From contig CAJUCU010000002.1 in NCBI GenBank assembly GCA_910585335.1, positions 1 to 26,054 of the forward strand: DNA of 26,054 nt. Direction: 5' to 3'. Both the position numbers and the translations under genes were made by a program. The stretch is from an uncultured Bacilli bacterium (GTDB taxonomy: Bacteria; Bacillota_I; Bacilli_A; RF39; UBA660). This document shows positions 1 to 6,073 of this stretch, piece by piece (position 1 is the stretch's first letter; each line of letters opens with the position of its first letter). The notes under the pieces were generated by a model that saw only the letters and a program-made list of their open reading frames with translations, was not told the DNA's origin and searched no databases.

Positions 1-13
1 TATAGAAAAAGCA

Positions 14-34
14 GTATATTCATTTTGAATATAC
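14..34. repeat. Short perfect inverted repeat
   Basis: Two perfect 8-base arms (GTATATTC and GAATATAC) are separated by 5 bases. There is no T-run on either side, so it is not an obvious terminator. It may be an operator or chance in AT-rich DNA. Confidence 0.3.
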
Positions 35-53
35 CACTTTGTCAACAACCTGA

Positions 54-90
54 AATCATAAAGTATTGTCCTTTATGATTTTTTATTTTG
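54..90 (+). terminator. Rho-independent terminator of an upstream plus-strand gene
   Basis: Perfect 10-base arms (AATCATAAAG and CTTTATGATT) with a 7-base loop are followed by a T-rich tail on the plus strand. It probably ends a gene lying before the window and converging on murC. Confidence 0.65.
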
Positions 91-100
91 ACATAAATAC

Positions 101-135
101 AAAAAAAGACCATTAAACATATTTGCCAATGATCT
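101..135 (-). terminator. Terminator of murC
   Basis: On the minus strand, AGATCATT pairs with AATGGTCT (one G-U pair) and is followed by seven T residues. It starts about 17 bases after the murC stop codon. Confidence 0.7.
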
Positions 136-151
136 AAAATAATTTTCTTAA

Positions 152-1459
152 TTATTGAATTTTTTCTTTAAAGTGATCAATCAAATGATTGACATAAGCA
201 CAACTCATGAAACAAACAACATTTCCTTTTTCGTGACTTAGTCGTTCTACATCTTCATCATTTTTAATGATATCACCATCTCTTACTCCATCCACTAATA
301 GCTGTGAAGTAATACCAGGATAGTCTTCTTGACGTTCTCGATTACAATCAATTTCTGTAACATATGCTTTATCTGCCACATTCAAAGCATCAATAAACTC
401 CTGAGTAAAATCTTTCGTCCGCGAATAAGTATTTGGTTTAAAAACGACTGCAATTCTACGATCAGGATACTTCTGACGAACGGCCTCTAATGTTACTTTC
501 ACTTCTGTTGGATGATGGGCATAGTCATCAATAATCACAGTATCTCCAACAAATTCTTCTGCAAATCTACGTTTTGCATTTTTAAATGTATGAAGTGCCT
601 CTTCAATTTTAGTAGCATCAATACCTAACTGATAACACATAAATATAGCCGCAGCCGCATTTAAAACCATATGACGTCCAAATAAAGGAATACTAAAATG
701 GCCAATTTTTTCATCTTTCACATAAATATCAAACTCACTACCAGAAGAAATCAAATTAACGTTTTTAATAACGATATCATTTTTCTCCCCAAATCCATAA
801 TAATAAACCTTAGTATCTGTCTTCATTTTTAAAACAGCAGGAACATCACCACAAGCAACTACAAACTCATGTGTTTGACTAGCAAATTGAGAAAAAGCAT
901 GAATAATATCATCTAGATCACGATAACATTCCATATGCTCTGCTTCGATATTAGTAATAATTGAATATTTAGGATGATAATCTAAAAAATGTTTATTAAA
1001 CTCATCTGACTCAATAACAAAGTATTTATTTTCTTTTGAAACATAACCATCTCCAGCCCCAATAAAATAATTACAACCTAATGTAGTTTCTAAAATATGA
1101 CGAACCAGAGAGGATGTTGTTGTCTTCCCATGAGTCCCTGCTACAGATACTGTATCAAACATATCAATAACACTACCCACTAATTCACTATACTTCTTAA
1201 CTTTCAAACCATTTTGTCTTGCCCGTTCCAATTCAGGATGATTCTCTCCAAGGGCAACAGAATAAGTAACCGTCATCTCAGAATCTAGCGGATGATCATG
1301 ACCGTAATAGATTGGAATACCACGCTCTTCTAAACCTTTCTGCGTAAATTTTTCTTCTTTTGCATCATCATATCCACATACTTCTTCCCCTAAATCAGAA
1401 AGAATTTGTGCAAGTGTTGACATTCCCGTACCTTTTATTCCTAGACAATAATATTTCAT
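152..1459 (-). CDS. murC: UDP-N-acetylmuramate--L-alanine ligase
   Basis: This enzyme adds L-alanine to UDP-N-acetylmuramic acid using ATP, the first amino acid step of the peptidoglycan stem peptide, in the cytoplasm. The product is 435 residues, close to the usual MurC length. A Gly-rich UDP-binding motif (GIKGTGMS) lies near residue 10, the ATP P-loop GTHGKTTT at about 108-115, then the Mur ligase central domain and a C-terminal domain containing DDYAHHPTE. I chose the ATG at 1459: AAGG sits 7 bases upstream, whereas the in-frame GTG six bases earlier overlaps that ribosome binding site. The gene has its own promoter and terminator and appears monocistronic. The two histidines of AHHP and the lack of other Mur signatures favour MurC over Mpl or MurD/E/F. 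Confidence 0.95.
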   Translation of the reverse strand: MKYYCLGIKGTGMSTLAQILSDLGEEVCGYDDAKEEKFTQKGLEERGIPIYYGHDHPLDSEMTVTYSVALGENHPELERARQNGLKVKKYSELVGSVIDMFDTVSVAGTHGKTTTSSLVRHILETTLGCNYFIGAGDGYVSKENKYFVIESDEFNKHFLDYHPKYSIITNIEAEHMECYRDLDDIIHAFSQFASQTHEFVVACGDVPAVLKMKTDTKVYYYGFGEKNDIVIKNVNLISSGSEFDIYVKDEKIGHFSIPLFGRHMVLNAAAAIFMCYQLGIDATKIEEALHTFKNAKRRFAEEFVGDTVIIDDYAHHPTEVKVTLEAVRQKYPDRRIAVVFKPNTYSRTKDFTQEFIDALNVADKAYVTEIDCNRERQEDYPGITSQLLVDGVRDGDIIKNDEDVERLSHEKGNVVCFMSCAYVNHLIDHFKEKIQ

Positions 1460-1485
1460 TTTCACACCTTCATTTCTATAGTTCT

Positions 1486-1514
1486 ATTATAACCTATGAT
1501 AATACAATTTGCAA
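1486..1514 (-). promoter_or_regulatory. Sigma-A-type promoter of murC
   Basis: On the minus strand TTGCAA (1509-1514) is followed, after exactly 17 bases, by a consensus TATAAT (1486-1491). It lies between the terminator of the zinc-ribbon gene and the murC start. Confidence 0.7.
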
Positions 1515-1540
1515 AGCCACAATTTTCTTAATTTTTGCAA

Positions 1541-1565
1541 AAATAAAAAGGAGTATTTCTACTCC
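1541..1565 (-). terminator. Terminator of the zinc-ribbon gene
   Basis: On the minus strand GGAGTA and TACTCC form a perfect 6-base stem with a 4-base loop, followed by a T-rich run. The first stem base is also the last base of the upstream gene's TAG stop codon. Confidence 0.8.
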
Positions 1566-1747
1566 TAGTTTTGTTTTCTGTCTTCAAAACGTGCAGATCT
1601 TTCTGCTTTTTTCTTATCACGGCATTCTTTACATCTCTTAGGTTCGTTATCTAATCCTTTTTCTCTGTAAAACTGTTGTTCTCCAGCAGTGAAAGTAAAT
1701 TCACAACCACAATCAACGCAAGTTAATGTCTTATCTTGAAATTCCAT
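1565..1747 (-). CDS. Small zinc-ribbon domain protein
   Basis: The product is 60 residues with two CxxC knuckles, CVDCGCEF near residue 10 and CKEC near residue 39, spaced as in the 'probable zinc-ribbon domain' family. The C-terminus is rich in Lys, Arg and Glu. The usual reading is a small zinc-binding protein that may contact nucleic acid or ribosomes, but its function is not established. A strong GGAGGG ribosome binding site lies 6 bases before the ATG, and a terminator follows directly, so it is a monocistronic, probably well-translated gene. Confidence 0.85.
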   Translation of the reverse strand: MEFQDKTLTCVDCGCEFTFTAGEQQFYREKGLDNEPKRCKECRDKKKAERSARFEDRKQN

Positions 1748-1906
1748 TTTTCTCCCTCCTCACATAAAACTTGGACTTACTTTCGTAATAGATTTATACT
1801 TTTCCAATATTTATAAATGAGAAAGAATAAAGACTATATACAGATTCGTATGTTCCAATGGCTAAGCCATAAACTAATTATATCATAAATTAATCTATAA
1901 CACAAT

Positions 1907-2548
1907 TTATTTTATGCTAGAATAGTTTATGCTATTTTTTTCTTTTTGTGCCATACGTTCCAATTTAGAATAGATACATCCACAATAATCTTGACGATAC
2001 AAGTGATATTCCAAAGACAGTTCAATACTTCTTTTATAACCATTTTTCTTTTTAAAATCACTATATAAATAAGAAGGTTGGTATTTTTCATCTAATATTT
2101 TACCAATTTCATTGATAGCATCGCTATTTTTATAGGGGCTTAAAGTAAGAGTGGTAGCAAAAAAAGGATAATGATACTCTTCTGCTAATCGAGCCGTCTC
2201 TTCTAAGCGCAACTGATAACAGCGAAGACAACGTTTCCCTCTTTCTGGTTCCTTTTCAAGACCTTTACTAATTTCAAAAAATTCTTCTTTTTGATAACGT
2301 CCTTCTAATATAGAAACCTGGTATTTTGTCTTCAATGCACCTACAAATCTTTGTAATTCTAAAAGTCGTTTTTGATACTCCTCTTCTTCTGTAATATTAG
2401 GGTTATAAAAAAGACATGTAATTTCAAAAATCTCCCCTAACCGTTCTAAGACCGAAGAAGAACATGGGGCACAACAAACATGTAAAAGAAGCCTTGGACT
2501 TTCTCCCGCCTTCATAATCTGTTCTTCCATTTTTAAATTGTAATTCAT
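1907..2548 (-). CDS. queH: Epoxyqueuosine reductase QueH
   Basis: QueH reduces epoxyqueuosine to queuosine at the tRNA wobble position and is the non-homologous replacement of QueG. The product is 213 residues from the ATG at 2548. The family's metal ligands are visible: CC at residues 25-26 in HVCCAPCSS, CLRC at 107-110, and CGC at 189-191 in QDYCGC. A longer reading frame extends upstream, but GGAG stands 9 bases before this ATG and the extra N-terminus looks unlike the family. The gene is divergent from the ZIP transporter. No other queuosine gene is in the window, so queuosine or a precursor is probably salvaged, or the other genes lie elsewhere. Confidence 0.9.
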   Translation of the reverse strand: MNYNLKMEEQIMKAGESPRLLLHVCCAPCSSSVLERLGEIFEITCLFYNPNITEEEEYQKRLLELQRFVGALKTKYQVSILEGRYQKEEFFEISKGLEKEPERGKRCLRCYQLRLEETARLAEEYHYPFFATTLTLSPYKNSDAINEIGKILDEKYQPSYLYSDFKKKNGYKRSIELSLEYHLYRQDYCGCIYSKLERMAQKEKNSINYSSIK

Positions 2549-2628
2549 AAGCATCGCTCCAGTACTATATTTTATCACAAAAAAGCATATTTTAAAAGGA
2601 TTACACATAAATAACTATAGGTGATACT

Positions 2629-3369
2629 ATGGCATTTGTAATAACAACACTCGCAGGACTCTCTACACTTTTAGGAATGATACCAATTCTTTTTAAAATA
2701 AGAAACAAGGAAAAACTAATTACTTTTGCTTTAGCATTTTCAGCAGGTGTTATGATGACAGTTTCTATCCTAGATTTAATTCCAGAATCCATTCATTATC
2801 TATTAGTATCAAATAAAACTTTTCCTAGTATAATGATAGCTCTTATTTTTATAACAATAGGAATAATATGTTCCAGTTTCATTGATAAAGAGATGGAAAC
2901 AGAAAAGAAATATAATAGTAAACTTTATAAATTGGGTCTAATTTCCATGCTTGCTATCATCATGCATAATATTCCTGAAGGGATTGCAACTTTTATTTCA
3001 TATGAAAAAAATGCAACTCTAGGGATTACGCTAGCAATTTCAATTGCACTTCACAATATACCAGAAGGAATTTCTATAGCAATTCCCATTTTTTATGCGA
3101 CAGGCAAAAAAAAGAAAGCATTTCTCTATACTTTCATCTCGGCTTTATCAGAACCCCTTGGAGCTCTCCTAGCTTATGTTTTCTTAAGTAAACTAGTAAG
3201 TCCTATGTTAATGGGTATTTTATTAAGTATAATCGCTGGAATCATGATTCACATTTCTTGCTATGAACTATTACCAAATGCCAAAAGTGCAAGAGATTCT
3301 AAAACATTAATCCAAGCATTCCTACTTGGTATCTTAGTGATGTTTCTATGCATTAAAATACTACATTAA
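2629..3369 (+). CDS. ZIP-family metal (zinc) transporter, ZupT-like
   Basis: This is a 246-residue integral membrane protein with about eight hydrophobic segments. Two copies of the ZIP signature HNIPEG occur at residues 113-118 and 142-147; their His and Glu residues line the binuclear metal site in this family. SEPLGALL follows in the next segment, as in ZupT/GufA members. It most likely imports zinc or other divalent cations. The hydrophilic loop around residues 85-102 is charged and has no long His run. The start is supported by AGGTGA 4 bases before the ATG, a ribosome binding site form repeated at several genes here. It is a single gene, divergent from queH and convergent with the next gene; I see no clear terminator in the 36-base gap. 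Confidence 0.88.
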   Translation: MAFVITTLAGLSTLLGMIPILFKIRNKEKLITFALAFSAGVMMTVSILDLIPESIHYLLVSNKTFPSIMIALIFITIGIICSSFIDKEMETEKKYNSKLYKLGLISMLAIIMHNIPEGIATFISYEKNATLGITLAISIALHNIPEGISIAIPIFYATGKKKKAFLYTFISALSEPLGALLAYVFLSKLVSPMLMGILLSIIAGIMIHISCYELLPNAKSARDSKTLIQAFLLGILVMFLCIKILH

Positions 3370-3405
3370 AACATATTCACATTCCAGTATAATAGCAACA
3401 ACATT

Positions 3406-3813
3406 TTATAAATCGAGCATTGCCACAAGCACTGTAGGTTTTAAAAAGTCAAATCCAGAAATATTACGAAGTACGCCATAAATTAAGAAAATGGCAATTA
3501 AGAAATACCAAATTCCAGGCTCTGCCTTATGAAGGCTAGGTCTTTTTCTTTTGGAAAAACAATACAGATAGTCTATATAATAAAAAATAAAAAATGGCAG
3601 ACAAACGAATAATAATGGATTATATCGAAACGCCTGATAGAACTCACCTTTTAAAATACTAAGGAGCATCCTAGTCACACCACACCCAGGACAGTAAAGT
3701 CCTAAAAATTTCTTAATAGGACAAAACAAGAATACATGATAATAATCTCCTATCAATAAATAGCCTATCAACAATACGATTAGAAATATCAAAAATATTA
3801 TTTTCTTCTTCAT
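3406..3813 (-). CDS. DUF2752 membrane protein
   Basis: The product is 135 residues with three or four hydrophobic segments. It has the DUF2752 hallmark CPxCGxTR (CPGCGVTRM near residues 41-49), followed by a GEFYQAFRYNPL stretch. The biochemical function of this family is unknown; the cysteines suggest metal binding or redox chemistry near the membrane. AGGAG lies 7 bases before the ATG. It follows the DUF4234 gene by 39 bases on the same strand, and these two families are frequent neighbours, so they are probably one operon. Confidence 0.85.
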   Translation of the reverse strand: MKKKIIFLIFLIVLLIGYLLIGDYYHVFLFCPIKKFLGLYCPGCGVTRMLLSILKGEFYQAFRYNPLLFVCLPFFIFYYIDYLYCFSKRKRPSLHKAEPGIWYFLIAIFLIYGVLRNISGFDFLKPTVLVAMLDL

Positions 3814-3852
3814 AACATGACTCCTAACAAAAAAAGAATTTAAAAAAATCCT

Positions 3853-4221
3853 TTATGCTGTTTGACTTACAGTTGTTCCTTTGTCAGCAATCGCATTTAA
3901 GTCGTTTTGTACTAAACAATATACTACGATTCCAAGGCCAAAGATTTGTAAGATTACATATAACATTGCATTATCATCTGCTGGCATATCATTCTTTGCT
4001 TTTGCTTGCATTATAGCTTTTCCCATTAAATAAGCCCAATAAAAGCCATAAATACCACATGTAACAAGAGTAAGTAAGAAACATTTTCCACCTGATAAAC
4101 GATCATCTCCACTTACAATACGAGCATCATCTGTAATACTAATAAACCAGAATATTCCATAGATACCGCATGTTACAAAACTTAAAAGAATACTAGTTAC
4201 AATATCTCTTCTTTTAATCAT
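3853..4221 (-). CDS. DUF4234 membrane protein with internal repeat
   Basis: The product is 122 residues. A hydrophobic motif occurs twice: SFVTCGIYGIFWF near residues 14-26 and TLVTCGIYGFYWAY near 51-64. This TCGIYGxxW pattern is the DUF4234 signature. A third hydrophobic segment (LYVILQIFGLGIVVYCLV) follows, then a short polar tail. The protein is predicted to be membrane-embedded; its molecular role is unknown. A double ribosome binding site (GGAGAGGAG) lies upstream of the ATG. It is the first gene of the pair with DUF2752 and lies just outside the island that begins at its upstream side. Confidence 0.85.
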   Translation of the reverse strand: MIKRRDIVTSILLSFVTCGIYGIFWFISITDDARIVSGDDRLSGGKCFLLTLVTCGIYGFYWAYLMGKAIMQAKAKNDMPADDNAMLYVILQIFGLGIVVYCLVQNDLNAIADKGTTVSQTA

Positions 4222-4324
4222 TCTAAAACTCCTCTCCTTCTACACTACTATTATATCACAAACGAATGGATATAGCTACGGTTTCTAAATTTTTTTGATA
4301 AAAATATTTGGCAAGTATTTCTTC

Positions 4325-4434
4325 AAAGTATTTATCTTTTACTTAAATACATACACATTTGACATAAGTAAAATACATATTATGAATAATTAATCTTATT
4401 ATGTTTAGGTATAATTAACTATGTCATAATATAC
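4325..4434. repeat. Remnant att junction 1: rlmD 3'-end fragment plus element end
   Basis: Bases 4350-4366 match the 3' end of the rlmD-type gene (14063-14079) at 14 of 17 positions. The minus strand would read TYVKCVCI then stop, a decayed form of the gene's TYHVECVCLL. Next to it, 4376-4434 closely matches 5448-5507, with CATAATATAC at 4425-4434. The whole segment is thus a second copy of the junction at 5370-5507. The remaining bases of this 245-base gap (4222-4466) hold no gene I can support. Confidence 0.7.
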
Positions 4435-4466
4435 AAACAAAAATTCTTTTAAATATTTTAGAAATC

Positions 4467-5342
4467 CTAGTTTTTTATTTCAGTTAATACATCAGTCAAA
4501 ATCGTATCACTTTCTATTTTATTAATGGCAAAACATTTCTTTCCTAAGTCTTTAAAACTACTACCACAGTGATATATATTTTGCTTATCTATAATAATAA
4601 ATCTATCATGGAACTTATTGTTAAATATTAATTCAACGTTATGATATTGACTTTTATATTTTTTAATTAGTACTTCATTCATATTTGCAGAATAAATTAT
4701 TATATTAACACTTATTTGTTTTAAAATATCTAGTAATTCTTTACCAGCATAATTATCAATAATAATAATTTCTTTTTTAGCACTTTGTAAAATATCTAAT
4801 AGTAACGAGTAAGCCTCATAAATCTGACCATCAAAAAATATTGCGTTTGCTTTTTCTTTTTCTTGTAATTTATCAAATGAATCCTTTAGTAATTTTATTT
4901 CTTCATCATGCTTATATACTAAATTATTTATAAAATTTTGATTTACTAATGTGCTAGAAATATATTTTCTCATAGCAACAAATGCATCAATAATTTGAAC
5001 ATTAACTTTAACTGCAATATCGCTTTTAAGAAGACCAGATAACATCATGATTCCTTGCTCAGTTAAAACATATGGTAAATACCTTGTACCTCCATGTGTT
5101 ATTTCGTTTCTTAAACTTGAGGTCACAATTTGTGATTTCAAGTTTGTTACTTCTTCTATTGTTAATTGAAAACAAAATGTTTCAGGAAACCTCATAATAT
5201 TTCTTTTAATTGTTTGATTTATAATTCTTGTTTCTGTTTTATATAATTTTGCAACATTTGATGATAAAATGACTTGTTTTCCTCTTACTTCAAATATCAT
5301 TTCTTCAATCCTTATATTTTCTTTTAACATTAGTTTATTCAT
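4467..5342 (-). CDS. ORF6N-domain protein with PLD-like C-terminal half
   Basis: The product is 291 residues. The first ~115 match the ORF6N domain pattern found in phage and mobile-element proteins: VILSSNVAKLYKTETRIINQ, then NIMRFPETFCFQLT, then RYLPYVLTEQGIMMLSGLL. A short coiled linker (about 140-165) follows. The C-terminal half has alternating strands and ends in FHDRFIIID and GSSFKDLG, which resembles a phospholipase D/nuclease half-motif with Arg in place of the usual Lys (HxRxxxxD). ORF6N domains are thought to bind DNA; the C-terminal half may bind or cut phosphodiesters. The gene fills the small unit between the two att-like repeats. Its ribosome binding site (GGGGG) lies 9 bases before the ATG, just past the rlmD-like tail at 5370. 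The role is unknown; anti-phage or element maintenance is possible. Confidence 0.8.
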   Translation of the reverse strand: MNKLMLKENIRIEEMIFEVRGKQVILSSNVAKLYKTETRIINQTIKRNIMRFPETFCFQLTIEEVTNLKSQIVTSSLRNEITHGGTRYLPYVLTEQGIMMLSGLLKSDIAVKVNVQIIDAFVAMRKYISSTLVNQNFINNLVYKHDEEIKLLKDSFDKLQEKEKANAIFFDGQIYEAYSLLLDILQSAKKEIIIIDNYAGKELLDILKQISVNIIIYSANMNEVLIKKYKSQYHNVELIFNNKFHDRFIIIDKQNIYHCGSSFKDLGKKCFAINKIESDTILTDVLTEIKN

Positions 5343-5369
5343 AATCTAAAACCCCCTTTTGTAATTTCA

Positions 5370-5507
5370 ACTGAACAGCTCACTTTCCATTTATTATAAG
5401 GATTTACCTTTTATTTAATACACATACACATTCAACATGCGTTGTTTGTATATTATGAATAGTTGACCTTTATATGTTTGGGTATAACTGACTATGTCAT
5501 AATATAC
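5370..5507. repeat. Remnant att junction 2: rlmD 3'-end fragment plus element end
   Basis: Bases 5370-5439 align along their length with 14009-14079, the 3' end and downstream flank of the rlmD-type gene. Both share ACTGAACA at the outer edge, TTTCCA in the middle, and a 17-base core (5423-5439 against 14063-14079) with 16 identities. The minus strand still reads HVECVCVLNK. From 5448 the sequence departs from the gene and becomes element-end sequence, bounded by perfect 10-base inverted repeats GTATATTATG (5448-5457) and CATAATATAC (5498-5507). The second copy at 4376-4434 shares this end. Confidence 0.78.
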
Positions 5508-5541
5508 ATATCAAATAGGTACAATGTTTATTATGAATATA

Positions 5542-6035
5542 TCATTTCTCCACTTCTACTCTTACTCTTATTTTAGTTTGCAATTCCTTATGAGTTTTTC
5601 CATTTTCATCTTTGTAAAATAGATAATATTCTTGATTACTATAAAAGTCAAATACATTTACAAAAGTTTCGCTATCAGAAAGATTATTATTAGATAATAT
5701 CACATCTTTCTTTAAATCATTGCTGTTAGTTTCATTAAATTTTGTTTTGCATATAAATCTTATCATATTTTCTTCTTTTTTCCAGTTTCATCATAGCCAC
5801 CTATGGTAATATAATCTACAAGAGCATCAAATACATCTCTATCAAAGCCTTTAAGAATCTTATTAGAATTTAAGGTACTTTTTATTTTATTTATTCCATC
5901 TTCTATTTTATCATCATCTTCAGATAATAAATTATATTGCTCTATTTCTTTGTTAATTTTCTCTAATTTACTATCTAATTTTTCTTTTTTTGATTATAAG
6001 TTTCTTTATCAATAGTACCATCTGGCAATGAACTA
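5542..6035 (-). pseudogene. C-terminal fragment of a large serine recombinase
   Basis: Translating the minus strand across two frame breaks gives a continuous recombinase-like tail. First comes LPDGTIDKETYN, then a coiled stretch (LDSKLEKINKEIEQ), then FDRDVFDALVDYITIGGYDE, then MIRFICKTKFNE. The elements 'DGxIxxExY', a coiled coil, and 'FxRxVFxxLVDxIxxGGY' are typical of the C-terminus of large serine recombinases of the TnpX/ICE type. Restoring one A in each of two A-runs (near 5776-5781 and 5985-5991) reopens the frame. The catalytic N-terminus and DNA-binding middle are absent; homology stops at a GC-rich hairpin near 6036. Its place beside an att-like junction is where an integrase is expected. 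It must be inactive. Confidence 0.72.
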
Positions 6036-6056
6036 CCTCGGGGCAGAGCCTCGGGG
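6036..6056. repeat. GC-rich quasi-palindrome / direct repeat
   Basis: Two CCTCGGGG copies lie 13 bases apart. Read as plus-strand RNA, CCUCGGGGC and GCCUCGGGG also pair through all nine positions, with two G-U wobbles, around an AGA loop. On the minus strand the same arms have two A-C mismatches. It lies between the permease stop codon and the recombinase remnant, and its base composition contrasts sharply with the surrounding DNA. Confidence 0.6.
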
Positions 6057-6073
6057 AATTACACCCTAAGAGA

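Noticed and set aside
1360..1641. Plus-strand open frame of 93 codons opposite murC and the zinc-ribbon gene
   Set aside because: It lies antisense to two well-supported genes, crosses a terminator and promoter, and has no ribosome binding site.
1868..1880. Short hairpin (ATGGC/GCCAT) after queH as a terminator
   Set aside because: The stem is only five bases and no T-run follows on the minus strand.
2549..2608. Longer N-terminus for QueH
   Set aside because: The extra residues are hydrophobic and unlike the family, and the best ribosome binding site serves the ATG at 2548.
4361..5507. The repeats around the ORF6N gene as a CRISPR or a miniature transposon
   Set aside because: There are only two copies, over 1 kb apart, with no regular spacers and no transposase. 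Their match to the rlmD 3' end explains them better as integration junctions.
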